From the NCBI RefSeq assembly GCF_042683245.1, contig NZ_JBHUJB010000034.1, positions 49,423 through 113,422 of the forward strand: a stretch of 64,000 nt of DNA, in the 5' to 3' direction. Below the pieces are notes generated by a model. That model was not told the origin of the DNA and did not search any database. It saw only the letters and a list, made by a program, of their open reading frames with translations. Source of the stretch: Rubritalea tangerina (GTDB taxonomy: Bacteria > Verrucomicrobiota > Verrucomicrobiia > Verrucomicrobiales > Akkermansiaceae). A program made the translations under genes and the position numbers. Positions 51,807 to 60,649 of the stretch are shown in pieces (position 1 is the stretch's first letter; every line of letters begins with the position of its first letter).

Positions 51807-53116
51807 TTGCGTGCTTCTTGCCTCACACGCATGCTTAATAGGGCCCATACCACAAGCCCGATGGCCAATCCATAGGCCATCCATTCCAACGCCCACCCAA
51901 AGGCGGCACGCTCGCCGATAGACTCGGCCATATGATTCATGGCCGAACCCACTGCGAATGAGAATGCGCCATAGCCAAGATTTAATGTCAGGTTGTTCAC
52001 ACTCAAAATCGAAGCCCGCTGCTCAGATGGCGCAGCTTGATTAATAAAGCGACTAAGTAAAAAACCAACCTGCATGAGACCTAACATAACTAGGAAACAT
52101 GGCACCACTCCCCACGCATTGCTTACAAAAGCTACACCTAACAAACCTGCTAATGTCACCAGCCCTGCATAGATGAAGTTCACCCTTGGACTGAACTTCC
52201 GAGCCATTTGCTTCACGTAAATAGGCACAACCACTCCCGATAAAGACATCCCAGCACCTATGATTCCCCACGTGTAGGTCGGTAAGTCAATGTACTGGAA
52301 ATAACTCGATTGCAGAGTCACAAAAGTACGTGAACTCGCGTCAATAATCAGCCCGGCAACAATCAACACCGCAAGCCAGCGAGTCACCCATACCCACCTT
52401 ACTGCGGACAACGCTCCGTGCCAAATACCACTCAGATGCTTCGCTTGTTTCCCCCCCTTCTTAACCAGTCCCAGATCACTCAAGCGAAACGCAAAAAAGA
52501 CACAAAAAAGTGAACTGACAAAACACAATGCCACAGGGAGTTTCAAACTCACCCACTTGGGAAAATCCCCAAAGATCAGACGCATCTTCTCATAATCAAA
52601 TACAAAAGCCCCCACTACCATCGCTAATACCATTGCGATAGAACGCCAACGCATCGTGGCTACAAGCACCTTATCCCAACGATGTTCTCGCTCCCCCTCA
52701 TCCTCATGCAGTAATTTCACTGAATCATACGCGAGCGCTTCATCCGCACCACTGGCCGATGCCTCAGCCAAACCACTGAGCACCCGATTGACTGCACAAA
52801 CGCCAAACAACCACCAGCCTCCACCTATCGGAGCAAGCAATAATAAAAGCATCTCAACCAGCATGCTCATCGCTGAAAAAATCACCAGCTTTCTCCGCCC
52901 CACCATGTCTGCCAACACCCCCGATGGCAGCTCAAATAATACAATCGTGATCGCCCACAAAGCGTTCAACCACAAAAATTGAGACACACTCAACCCCATC
53001 TCGGTAAAAAATACCGCAAAAATAGGGTAGTAAAAACGTGCGTTAAATAAGACGCGAAACCATACAAAAAGCCGAACATTACGCTCTAACTCATCTCTGC
53101 CTAGTCCCGCATCCAT
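51803..53116 (-). CDS. MFS transporter
   Basis: 437 residues, about 12 transmembrane helices. The loop between helices 2 and 3 reads FELPSGVLADMVGRRKLVIF (about 59-78), the MFS A-motif GxLaDrxGrkkxl. It is similar in style to drug-efflux or 'MFS superfamily' permeases of marine bacteria; no substrate can be assigned. It overlaps the end of the CarH-like gene by 4 nt in convergent orientation and precedes yaaA on the same strand with a 5-nt gap. Confidence 0.85.
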   Translation of the reverse strand: MDAGLGRDELERNVRLFVWFRVLFNARFYYPIFAVFFTEMGLSVSQFLWLNALWAITIVLFELPSGVLADMVGRRKLVIFSAMSMLVEMLLLLLAPIGGGWWLFGVCAVNRVLSGLAEASASGADEALAYDSVKLLHEDEGEREHRWDKVLVATMRWRSIAMVLAMVVGAFVFDYEKMRLIFGDFPKWVSLKLPVALCFVSSLFCVFFAFRLSDLGLVKKGGKQAKHLSGIWHGALSAVRWVWVTRWLAVLIVAGLIIDASSRTFVTLQSSYFQYIDLPTYTWGIIGAGMSLSGVVVPIYVKQMARKFSPRVNFIYAGLVTLAGLLGVAFVSNAWGVVPCFLVMLGLMQVGFLLSRFINQAAPSEQRASILSVNNLTLNLGYGAFSFAVGSAMNHMAESIGERAAFGWALEWMAYGLAIGLVVWALLSMRVRQEARN

Positions 53117-53121
53117 CGCTC

Positions 53122-53898
53122 TTACTTTTGCTCAGCTCTCATGAAGACCAACTCGTTTGCGGTCGAACTCTTGGCATCATATTTGTAACCAGCCGTCTTA
53201 AACTTCTTTAAGCCAGCAACATCATTGACGCCATGACGAACAATGAAATCAGCCATCATCCCTCGCGCTTTCTTCGCATAAAACGATATAATCTTATACT
53301 TTCCGTTTTTCTCATCCTTGAACACTGGGGTGACCAACTCACCATCCAATTCCTTCTTCTTTACCGAGGAAAAATATTCGTTAGATGCCAAATTTACCAC
53401 TAACTCAGAACCACTCGACTTCAGGTCCTTGTTCAGAATCTCTGTGATCTTGCTCCCCCAAAATTCATACAAATTCTTTCCTCGGGCATTCGCTAACTTT
53501 GTGCCCATCTCCAGTCGATAGGCCTGCATCAAGTCTAATGGCCTCAAAACTCCGTACAGACCTGATAGAATGCGTACCTGCTTCTGCGCTGTAGCAAAAT
53601 CATCCTGAGTCCAATCTGCTAGCTCCATCCCCTGATACACATCTCCAGTGAAAGCAAACAATGCCTGACGGCTATTGTCTTTTGTAAAATCACGCTCCCA
53701 CTGCACATAACGCTCAGCATTGAGCACCGCTAACTTCTCACTGATAGACATCAAGCTACCAATCTCCACAGGGCTCATCTTACGCAACTGTAAGACCAAT
53801 TCCTCAGAGTCATCCAGCAAACGCGGCTTCGTGCTCTTCTTCGTTGGTAACTCAGATTCGTAATCTAATGATTTGGCTGGTGAGAGTAATACTAGCAT
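53122..53898 (-). CDS. yaaA: YaaA peroxide stress protein
   Basis: 258 residues from ATG at 53896-53898 (MLVLLSPAKSLDYES), the usual start; another Met four codons earlier is possible. The YaaA/DUF328 marks are LLSPAKSLDYE, LFAFTGDVYQGMELADWTQD, ILSGLYGVLRPLDLMQAYRL, GKNLYEFWGSKITE and KIISFYAKKARGMMADFIVR. In E. coli YaaA lowers intracellular iron and protects from peroxide. First gene of a pair with the MFS transporter. Confidence 0.95.
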   Translation of the reverse strand: MLVLLSPAKSLDYESELPTKKSTKPRLLDDSEELVLQLRKMSPVEIGSLMSISEKLAVLNAERYVQWERDFTKDNSRQALFAFTGDVYQGMELADWTQDDFATAQKQVRILSGLYGVLRPLDLMQAYRLEMGTKLANARGKNLYEFWGSKITEILNKDLKSSGSELVVNLASNEYFSSVKKKELDGELVTPVFKDEKNGKYKIISFYAKKARGMMADFIVRHGVNDVAGLKKFKTAGYKYDAKSSTANELVFMRAEQK

Positions 53899-53967
53899 GC
53901 CCCCACTCAAGCACTCTTCAAAAAAATTACAAGAGCACCCTGCTAATAGTCACTATTAGCGACCCCA

Positions 53968-54531
53968 TTATAACCTCACATCACGCACACCACTCTCTTC
54001 AGAATCTATCTGAAACCACTCACGCTTCTTAAAACCAAACATCGCAGCAACGATACTCGAAGGAAACATCTGAACCCCGTCGTTGTAATCTGTAATCGCC
54101 GCATTGTAGGCCCTCCGCGCCGCTGCAATCTGGCTCTCCACCTCAGTCAAATTGCGCTGCAAGTTCATAAACTGTTTATCCGCCTTTAGCTCCGGATAAC
54201 TCTCAGCAAGTGCCAGAATACGAGGCAACTCAGATGACACCTCACTCTCATAGCGAAAACGCTCCTCCATACTCGCCCCTTTAGCCGACTTACGCGCTTC
54301 AACCACACGCTCTAACACCTCTTTCTCGTGGCGTGCATACCCTTTAACTGACTCTACTAAACGTGGTATAAGGTCCCATCGCTTCTTCAGCTGAACGTCT
54401 ATCGAACTAAATGCATAATCAACGGCATTTCGGCGACTCACATGACCGTTGTATAAAATCACCAAGCCTAACAAAGGCAGAATGACCACAGCAATAATCC
54501 ATACCACATCAGCCTGTGACAAATAATACAT
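53968..54531 (-). CDS. lemA: LemA-family membrane protein
   Basis: 187 residues. One N-terminal membrane helix (VVWIIAVVILPLLGLVILYN) is followed by the LemA helical bundle: AFSSIDVQLKKRWDLIPRLV, EKEVLERVVEARKSAKGASM, AESYPELKADKQFMNLQRNL and ITDYNDGVQMFPSSIVAAMF. Function is unknown; family members occur in envelope stress contexts. Single gene. Confidence 0.92.
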   Translation of the reverse strand: MYYLSQADVVWIIAVVILPLLGLVILYNGHVSRRNAVDYAFSSIDVQLKKRWDLIPRLVESVKGYARHEKEVLERVVEARKSAKGASMEERFRYESEVSSELPRILALAESYPELKADKQFMNLQRNLTEVESQIAAARRAYNAAITDYNDGVQMFPSSIVAAMFGFKKREWFQIDSEESGVRDVRL

Positions 54532-54602
54532 GGCTATACCTTGCTACAATGAACTCCTCACTGACGATGGTAAGATCGCCAAAACATTGTAATACTCCAG
54601 CT

Positions 54603-55520
54603 CTACTGAGCCAGGTACTCAACCGAATTCACTAACACTTTGCGAAATGCTTCCTCGTTCCATTCCTCACTGGAATGTCCCAGTGTAAAGGAGACTACTT
54701 TTGTTTTTCCATACGGGTGCTCCCAGAGAACAACTGCTTCTCCCTTATCCACTGAGCCTTTCAATATAGACGTACTAGCAGGACTATCCTCTGCATTGAT
54801 AAAATTATAATAAAGCTCCTCCCCCTTGCTTGTTGTGAAGGTTTCTAGACCTTTTACCGTTGGATGGCCCTTGGCGATCACACTACATTCCACATGCCCC
54901 TGCGGACTATGTGCCGTAGACGCTAATCCCGTGAAGTTTGGCCAGGCTGGAAATGGTTCGCCAGGATGGTTCTTCTTCCACTCAGCTAACAAGTCTTTGC
55001 GTGTATGCACCTTCGAATGCGCATCTCCAGGGTGGACTGCTTGCTCACCTTTCTCCTTAAAGGTCGGCCAAAAACTATGAAGCGAACAATGCACTAACAC
55101 AGCAGGAACTTCATACTTCTGAGTCTGCTGCATAATGTTATATGGAACCTCAGGGTTCGCACAATGCGCCATGCACATATTGTATACAATCACATCCACA
55201 CCCTCACCAAATGTCTTATTCGAAGCCAGTTCCTGCTCAACTTCATCATGAGTTCCCGACATCACTTTAAGATTCCACCCCTTCGCCTCAGCTAGCTGAG
55301 TAAAGACACTGCGTTGAAATGTGTAATCGTGATAGCGACCCGGCTCATGGGTTACATACAATACATCAACCACCTCGTCTTCTACACTAGCCTCTACTTC
55401 CTTCCCCTTCCCACCTTTAGGAGCCTCACTACAACTGACATACGCTAACAGTGAGAGACACATCGCAGAGGGCAGCCCCAAGCCACACCAACGCTTCATT
55501 CGGGAAGTCACAGATTTCAT
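54603..55520 (-). CDS. ThuA-like lipoprotein
   Basis: 305 residues from ATG at 55518-55520; a second ATG at 55499 is equally good, and an open frame upstream is not convincing. A lipobox occurs in LSLLAYVSCSEAPKGG, so it is a lipoprotein. The body is a ThuA (trehalose utilisation-type class I glutamine amidotransferase-fold) domain: VLYVTHEPGRYHDYTFQRSV, VIVYNMCMAHCANPEVPYNI, VLVHCSLHSFWPTFKEKGEQ, SVIAKGHPTVKGLETFTTSK and FTLGHSSEEWNEEAFRKVLV. ThuA-domain proteins are common in Verrucomicrobiota and linked to sugar metabolism; the reaction is unsettled. Confidence 0.82.
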   Translation of the reverse strand: MKSVTSRMKRWCGLGLPSAMCLSLLAYVSCSEAPKGGKGKEVEASVEDEVVDVLYVTHEPGRYHDYTFQRSVFTQLAEAKGWNLKVMSGTHDEVEQELASNKTFGEGVDVIVYNMCMAHCANPEVPYNIMQQTQKYEVPAVLVHCSLHSFWPTFKEKGEQAVHPGDAHSKVHTRKDLLAEWKKNHPGEPFPAWPNFTGLASTAHSPQGHVECSVIAKGHPTVKGLETFTTSKGEELYYNFINAEDSPASTSILKGSVDKGEAVVLWEHPYGKTKVVSFTLGHSSEEWNEEAFRKVLVNSVEYLAQ

Positions 55521-55706
55521 GCCCAACAAATTGCAAAGATTTTTGCCAGAAATCAAGCAGGATGATTCGCCCACACTGCCGATACGAAGCTGCCAGACGA
55601 TTACTATTCCCTCACCTGAACAGATCAATAAAGCTCAGCTCGCCACCCCGCATTTCTCTCTGAGTTCCTTGTTCCCGTGCAACAAGCGCCACCCGTAGAT
55701 TCATAA

Positions 55707-55742
55707 AAAGCGCTGTCCCTAGCATGAGAGACAGCGCTTTTA
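55707..55742. terminator. Terminator downstream of ahcY
   Basis: AAAAGCGCTGTC pairs perfectly with GACAGCGCTTTT around a 12-nt loop. It lies about 60 nt after the ahcY stop on the minus strand, with a T-rich tail in both directions. Confidence 0.85.
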
Positions 55743-55785
55743 AATTTTTAGAAACTGACAGCTGAATACTGCCAATTTTCTACTC

Positions 55786-55806
55786 TAAAATGGCTATGCC
55801 ATTTTA
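55786..55806. repeat. Hairpin overlapping the ahcY stop codon
   Basis: CTAAAATGGC and GCCATTTTAG form a near-perfect inverted repeat across a 3-nt loop, ending in the ahcY stop. It may protect or stop the transcript. Base-level edges are accurate to a few nucleotides. Confidence 0.5.
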
Positions 55807-57234
55807 GTAGCGATAGTGATCCGGCTTGTATGGACCTTCTACAGGAACGCTGATGTAGTCAGCTTGATCCTGTGTGAGAGTGGTAAGCTTCGCTCCAATC
55901 TTCTCTAGGTGGAGACGAGCTACTTCCTCATCGAGGTGCTTCGGAAGCACTTTCACTTCACCTGCCTTGTAAGCATCTTTGTTCTTCCAAAGATCAATCT
56001 GAGCAAGAGTCTGGTTCGCGAATGAGTTAGACATCACGAAGGATGGGTGACCAGTCGCACAGCCGAGATTTACGAGACGACCTTCAGCCAGCATGTAAAG
56101 GCTGTTACCGCTTGGGAAGGTGTACTTATCCACCTGCGGCTTGATGTTGAGTTGAGTCACGCCCTCAGCCTTGTTGAGTGCTTCCATCTGAATCTCGTTG
56201 TCGAAGTGACCGATGTTACAAACGATCGCCTGGTCCTTCATCTTCTCCATGTGCTCGAGACGGATGATGTCGTAGTTGCCAGTCGTGGTCACGTAAATGT
56301 CAGCCCAGCCAAGAGTGTCTTCCACTGTGAGAACTCGGTAACCTTCCATTGCAGCCTGAAGCGCACAAATGGGGTCCACTTCAGTCACAACGACCTGCGC
56401 CCCTTGACCACGAAGTGCCTGAGCACATCCCTTACCAACGTCTCCGTAGCCACAAACCACAGCAACCTTACCTGAGATCATCACGTCAGTCGCACGCTTG
56501 ATACCGTCAACAAGGGACTCACGGCAACCGTAGAGGTTGTCGAACTTTGACTTTGTAACAGAGTCATTCACATTGATAGCTGGTACCAGAAGCTTTCCTT
56601 CTTTCGCCATCTGATAGAGACGGTGAACACCAGTAGTAGTTTCTTCAGAAACGCCCTTCCAGTCCTTGAGGATTTTAGCAAAGATACCTGGCTGCTCAGC
56701 ACCGATCTTCTTAAGGAGGTTCTTAATGCACGCTTCTTCTTCGGAACCTGCAGGCTCGTTCACCCAGTCAGAGCCATTTTCCATTTCAAACCCTTTGTGG
56801 ATGAGAAGTGTAGCGTCACCACCATCATCAACGATGAGCTCCGGTCCAAGACCGTCTGGGCTCACGATCGCATTCCAAGTACAGTCCCAGTACTCTTCAA
56901 GAGTTTCACCCTTCCAGGCAAACACTGGCACACCAGCTTTTGCAATCGCTGCAGCGGCGTGATCCTGAGTGGAGAAAATGTTGCATGAACACCAACGCAC
57001 TTCCGCACCAAGATCCACAAGTGTCTCAATCAATACAGCCGTCTGGATCGTCATGTGAAGAGATCCCATCACGCGCACACCATCAAGCGGCTTCTCCGAT
57101 GCGTATTTCTCACGAATAGCCATCAATCCTGGCATTTCGTGCTCTGCAATATCAATTTCCTTGCGACCAAAATCAGCCAAGCTAATGTCAGCGATTTTGT
57201 AGTCGTCTGTTTTTTCTAATGTTGAAGTAGACAT
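55804..57234 (-). CDS. ahcY: Adenosylhomocysteinase
   Basis: 476 residues. NAD-binding motif SGKVAVVCGYGDVGKGCAQA (about 253-272), substrate residues in GSLHMTIQTAVLIETLVDLG, GVPVFAWKGETLEEYWDC and VNDSVTKSKFDNLYGCRESL, and the diagnostic C-terminus KPDHYRY. It splits S-adenosylhomocysteine into adenosine and homocysteine, regenerating the methyl cycle. It has an insert of about 40 residues (EEEACIKNLLKKIGAEQPGI) typical of the longer bacterial form. It lies on the same strand as metK, but a small four-helix-bundle gene and inverted repeats lie between them. Confidence 0.97.
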   Translation of the reverse strand: MSTSTLEKTDDYKIADISLADFGRKEIDIAEHEMPGLMAIREKYASEKPLDGVRVMGSLHMTIQTAVLIETLVDLGAEVRWCSCNIFSTQDHAAAAIAKAGVPVFAWKGETLEEYWDCTWNAIVSPDGLGPELIVDDGGDATLLIHKGFEMENGSDWVNEPAGSEEEACIKNLLKKIGAEQPGIFAKILKDWKGVSEETTTGVHRLYQMAKEGKLLVPAINVNDSVTKSKFDNLYGCRESLVDGIKRATDVMISGKVAVVCGYGDVGKGCAQALRGQGAQVVVTEVDPICALQAAMEGYRVLTVEDTLGWADIYVTTTGNYDIIRLEHMEKMKDQAIVCNIGHFDNEIQMEALNKAEGVTQLNIKPQVDKYTFPSGNSLYMLAEGRLVNLGCATGHPSFVMSNSFANQTLAQIDLWKNKDAYKAGEVKVLPKHLDEEVARLHLEKIGAKLTTLTQDQADYISVPVEGPYKPDHYRY

Positions 57235-57256
57235 GTTCTTAATGTTTTTTAAGTGA

Positions 57257-57287
57257 TTAGGTTGTTACGTTTTTACGTTTTTACGTT
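57257..57287 (-). repeat. Left imperfect inverted repeat of the four-helix-bundle cassette
   Basis: TTAGGTTGTTACGTTTTTAC continues GTTTTTACGTT. On the opposite strand at 57647-57672 a matching sequence GTTAGGTGTTACGTTATTAC then GTT occurs. The two flank the small gene at 57286-57645 and together suggest the boundaries of an inserted unit. Confidence 0.6.
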
Positions 57288-57645
57288 AAAAGATTCTATC
57301 CGATAAAGATTTGATGAGATTCTGTAATTTACTAGAAATTTTCTTAGTGTCGTCGAGCAAAACTGTAGCAGCTTCGTGGTCCACGATTTTCATTTTGATT
57401 GAGAGGTAGAGTTGGGTTCGTACTTCAGCACATGAGCCTTTAGCAATATGCAAAAAACGAATTGTATCCTTTTCAGATCCGCGCTCACAACCTTCAGCTA
57501 TATTTGAAGGAACTGAGATCGATGAACGGCTGATCTGGTCACGCATTGCATAGTCTCGTGATTCTTTGAACAATTCATGAATGGAAACAGCCAATCTGCA
57601 TGACTCCTTCCAAACATCTAAATCCTCAAAGCTTCGGTAAGACAT
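57286..57645 (-). CDS. Four-helix-bundle protein of the 23S rRNA intervening-sequence family
   Basis: 119 residues. The family marks are SYRSFEDLDVWKESCRLAVS, YAMRDQISRSSISVPSNIAE and GCERGSEKDTIRFLHIAKGS with CAEVRTQLYLSIKM, a standard S23/IVP protein. In other bacteria these proteins are encoded inside intervening sequences of 23S rRNA or as stand-alone genes of unknown role. It sits between metK and ahcY and is bounded by imperfect inverted repeats, so it was probably inserted into an existing metK-ahcY cluster. Confidence 0.92.
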   Translation of the reverse strand: MSYRSFEDLDVWKESCRLAVSIHELFKESRDYAMRDQISRSSISVPSNIAEGCERGSEKDTIRFLHIAKGSCAEVRTQLYLSIKMKIVDHEAATVLLDDTKKISSKLQNLIKSLSDRIF

Positions 57646-57646
57646 G

Positions 57647-57672
57647 AACGTAATAACGTAACACCTAACAAC
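57647..57672 (-). repeat. Right imperfect inverted repeat of the four-helix-bundle cassette
   Basis: AACGTAATAACGTAACACCT then AACAAC, one base upstream of the small gene's ATG. Its reverse complement resembles the left repeat at 57257-57287. The short AACGTAATAACGT core is itself a near-palindrome. Confidence 0.55.
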
Positions 57673-57696
57673 ATAAAACCACTACGAGAAAACCAT

Positions 57697-58875
57697 TTAA
57701 CTAATTACTGCTTTCAGCTGATCAACCTTGTCGGTCTTTTCCCATGTAAGCGCGTCCAAATTATCTTCACGTCCGAAGTGACCGTAGTTCGTTGTGTGCT
57801 TGTAAATCGGACGCAACAAATTGAGCTGGCTGACAATATCAGCAGGCTTGAAGGAGAAGACTTCCTTCACTGCATTTTCAATTGCAATCTCTTCAACCTT
57901 GTTAGTCCCAAAGGTATTCACACTCACTGAAACAGGGTGCGGATGACCAATCGCGTATGCCAATTGAAGCTCCGCGCGGTCTGCAAGCCCTGCAGCCACA
58001 ATATTTTTTGCTACCCAGCGGCACATATAGGCTGCCGAACGGTCAACCTTAGACGGATCCTTACCAGAAAAAGCACCGCCACCGTGACGACCAGAACCAC
58101 CATAAGTATCAACGATGATCTTACGTCCTGTGAGACCCGCGTCACCTTCTGGACCACCGATCACGAAAAGCCCTGTAGGGTTGATGAGAAGTTCAGTGTC
58201 CTCCGTGAGAAGATTGGCTGGGATCACTTTCTCAATGAGATCCTTTTGCAAAATGCTGCGAATCTCTGGAGTGGTGATATCGGCTGAGTGCATCGTTGAG
58301 ACAACCACTGCTGTCACGCGGGTTGGCTTGCCGTCTACATACTCCATAGACACCTGAGTCTTGGAATCTGGACGCAACCATTGATGCTGGCCAGATTTGC
58401 GCAATGTGGTGAGCTCTCTACCGAGCTTGTGTGAGTAGCTAATCGGAGCCGGCATCAACTCTGGAGTCTCGTTGCAGGCGTATCCAAACATGATCCCTTG
58501 GTCACCAGCTCCCTGCTCTTCAGTGTCCTTGTTCTCAGCACCTTCCGCATCCACACCCTGTGCAATATCAGGCGATTGCTGACCAATCAGGTTCACAAAG
58601 AAAAAACTATTCGCATTGAACTTGCAGTCATCGTGCACATACCCAATCTCGCGAATCGCTTTCTCAATCAATGCGCGACTGTCAAAATCTGCATGCGTCG
58701 TGATCTCACCAGCAAGACCCACTACGTTGTCTTTTACGAATGTCTCACATGCCACGCGGCTGTTCACATCCTGCTCTAAACAAGCATCAAGAATGGTATC
58801 CGAAATCGTGTCACAGACCTTGTCTGGATGACCTTCAGTCACGGACTCAGAAGAAAAAATGAAAGGACGGCTCAT
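57697..58875 (-). CDS. metK: S-adenosylmethionine synthetase
   Basis: 392 residues from ATG at 58873-58875 (MSRPFIFSSESVTEGHPDKV); an in-frame Met-rich extension upstream is less likely. Motifs: SSESVTEGHPDKVCD, GAGDQGIMFGYACNETPELM, GLTGRKIIVDTYGGSGRHGG, GGGAFSGKDPSKVDRSAAYM. It makes SAM from Met and ATP. Together with ahcY it forms the SAM cycle. Divergent ArsR-methyltransferase regulator at 58942 with an inverted repeat between. Confidence 0.97.
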   Translation of the reverse strand: MSRPFIFSSESVTEGHPDKVCDTISDTILDACLEQDVNSRVACETFVKDNVVGLAGEITTHADFDSRALIEKAIREIGYVHDDCKFNANSFFFVNLIGQQSPDIAQGVDAEGAENKDTEEQGAGDQGIMFGYACNETPELMPAPISYSHKLGRELTTLRKSGQHQWLRPDSKTQVSMEYVDGKPTRVTAVVVSTMHSADITTPEIRSILQKDLIEKVIPANLLTEDTELLINPTGLFVIGGPEGDAGLTGRKIIVDTYGGSGRHGGGAFSGKDPSKVDRSAAYMCRWVAKNIVAAGLADRAELQLAYAIGHPHPVSVSVNTFGTNKVEEIAIENAVKEVFSFKPADIVSQLNLLRPIYKHTTNYGHFGREDNLDALTWEKTDKVDQLKAVIS

Positions 58876-58890
58876 AGAATTTTGTTGTTG

Positions 58891-58916
58891 CATCAACAAA
58901 TCGTGATGTGTTGATG
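58891..58916. promoter_or_regulatory. Inverted repeat between metK and the ArsR-type regulator
   Basis: CATCAACA (58891-58898) and TGTTGATG (58909-58916) are perfect inverted repeats around 10 nt, 16 nt upstream of metK and 26 nt upstream of the regulator. It is a good candidate operator for the adjacent ArsR-type protein. Confidence 0.5.
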
Positions 58917-58941
58917 TGAGCTACATATAAACGCTTTCTAG

Positions 58942-59862
58942 ATGCCGTCAAATTTAATTTCTCTCAAGCTCATCACCGACCCCACACGCCTCCGTATTCT
59001 CATGCTTCTTGCCCATGAAGAGCTCAGCGTCGCGGAACTTCAAAGCATTCTAGGCATGGGCCAAAGCCGAATCTCAACCCAACTCTCCAAGCTCAAAGAA
59101 AGCGCACTCGTGAGCGACAGACGCGTCGGAAAAAACGTACTCTACTCAGCCTCTGCGCCTGAAGCCCTCCTCGAAGTCGCACACTTCGCTGCGGCCGACA
59201 TTGAAGAAATTACTACCGATCGTGCTGCCTTACGACTCGCACTGCGCAAACGCCGTGACCGCGCGCGGGCGTACTTCGATGAACTCGCAGGAAAATTTGG
59301 CCGACAATACGTTCCGGGTCGCTCATGGAAAGGGCTCGCCGAAGCATTGCTCAAAATCCTTAACTACGAAACCGTCGCCGACCTTGGAGCCGGTGAGGGC
59401 ACCCTCTCCCAACTCCTAGCACAGCGCGCCAAAAAAGTGATTGCGGTAGATAACTCACCTAAAATGGTAGAGTTCGGCCAACAACTCGCCAAAGACCACG
59501 CTCTCCCCAACTTGGAGTACCGTCTCGGTGAAATCGAAAACCCACCCATCCAAGCCAATAGTATCGACCTCGCAATCTTCTCCCAAGCACTTCATCACGC
59601 CGAACGCCCAGAAATAGCCATCAACAAAGCCTACCAAATCCTCAAACCCGGGGGCACCCTCGTCATCCTCGACCTACTTCAGCACACATTCGAACAAGCC
59701 AGGGAGCTTTATTTCGATACCTGGCTCGGCTTTTCTGAGCTTTCCATTACCCAGATCTTGGAGCACAATGGCTTCGACCAAGTCGATACTGCTGTCGTTG
59801 ATAAAGAAGATGAAGCACCCCACTTCCAGACCCTACTCGCCACCGCGAGAAAACCACTCTAG
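58942..59862 (+). CDS. ArsR-family regulator with SAM-dependent methyltransferase domain (SahR-like)
   Basis: 306 residues. An ArsR winged helix occupies about 1-95 (LISLKLITDPTRLRILMLLA, ELSVAELQSILGMGQSRIST, LVSDRRVGKNVLYSASAPE). A class I methyltransferase fold fills about 130-300 with motif I VADLGAGEGTLSQLLAQRAK, AVDNSPKMVEFGQQL and DLAIFSQALHHAERPEIAIN. This two-part layout is known from SahR, the S-adenosylhomocysteine-responsive regulator of SAM-cycle genes. It lies divergently next to metK, which fits. The methyltransferase-like half probably binds SAM/SAH as the signal. Confidence 0.85.
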   Translation: MPSNLISLKLITDPTRLRILMLLAHEELSVAELQSILGMGQSRISTQLSKLKESALVSDRRVGKNVLYSASAPEALLEVAHFAAADIEEITTDRAALRLALRKRRDRARAYFDELAGKFGRQYVPGRSWKGLAEALLKILNYETVADLGAGEGTLSQLLAQRAKKVIAVDNSPKMVEFGQQLAKDHALPNLEYRLGEIENPPIQANSIDLAIFSQALHHAERPEIAINKAYQILKPGGTLVILDLLQHTFEQARELYFDTWLGFSELSITQILEHNGFDQVDTAVVDKEDEAPHFQTLLATARKPL

Positions 59863-60649
59863 AAAAAGATTAGAGAGACTCCTTCCGAGTACCGCCCTCA
59901 TCTGCTGCGCACTTGCCACTGAAACCCTTGCTGCCCCGAGAGCGATTTCAGTAGGTCAAGAAACCAGCCCCAAGCCTCCCAGCTACACATTGGTCACCAG
60001 TGAAGGAGTGCGCCTCCACCTCATCCACTTTGATAGCCGACTTCACCAACTTAGTGTCATAGACCAAGTCCAAGGCCCTGCTAGCCAATGGCGCGATTCC
60101 AAACACCTCGGCTCCCATAAAAATGCCATCGCCTGCCTCAATGGCGGCTTCTTCCAAAAGAATGGACAACCACTCGGCCTCGTCATCAGCAATGGCCAAC
60201 GACGAGGAGCCAACCACTCAAGTTCACTTGCCTCAGGTTTTGTCTTCAGCACCGCCCACCATATCGGCATGGCCCGCCGAGCCTCTCTCTCAGAGACACT
60301 GCGAACCCATCGCCCCAAAAACCTCCTCCAAACTGGCCCCATGCTTTCCTATCAGGGAGAAAGTGTCCAAGGTCTATCTAGCAAAGAATGGCGACCACGC
60401 TCCTTTCTTGCCACCGACGGCAGCTACCGCTGGCTCATGGGATACGCTGAAAACACAACTCTCCAACAATTAGGTGTCGCCCTGACAGGAAAAAACTTAG
60501 CTGGCGTACCCATCTACCATGCTATCAACCTTGACGGAGGTCGTTCCTCTGACTTATGGGTCTCGCCCCAGCTCACTCAGGGTGGCAAACATCTGCGCGC
60601 CTTCTGGAATAAGCCGGTTCGCAACTTCCTCCTATTGACTACAAAATGA
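59810..60649 (+). CDS. Phosphodiester glycosidase-like secreted protein
   Basis: 279 residues from ATG 59810, overlapping the previous gene by 53 nt; another ATG at 59768 is possible and the true start is uncertain. A hydrophobic stretch LLPSTALICCALATETLAA at about 24-42 looks like a signal peptide after a basic N-tail. The body matches phosphodiester glycosidase (NAGPA-type) domains: IACLNGGFFQKNGQPLGLVI, FVFSTAHHIGM, RSFLATDGSYRWLMGYAENT and AINLDGGRSSDLWV (about 250), the last with the NLDGGxS catalytic signature. NAGPA removes GlcNAc from a phosphodiester. The next gene is a degenerate paralogue. Confidence 0.75.
   Translation: MKHPTSRPYSPPRENHSRKRLERLLPSTALICCALATETLAAPRAISVGQETSPKPPSYTLVTSEGVRLHLIHFDSRLHQLSVIDQVQGPASQWRDSKHLGSHKNAIACLNGGFFQKNGQPLGLVISNGQRRGANHSSSLASGFVFSTAHHIGMARRASLSETLRTHRPKNLLQTGPMLSYQGESVQGLSSKEWRPRSFLATDGSYRWLMGYAENTTLQQLGVALTGKNLAGVPIYHAINLDGGRSSDLWVSPQLTQGGKHLRAFWNKPVRNFLLLTTK

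Noticed and set aside
56047..56475. Plus-strand frame of 142 codons opposite ahcY
   Set aside because: Antisense to a highly conserved enzyme; no independent signal.
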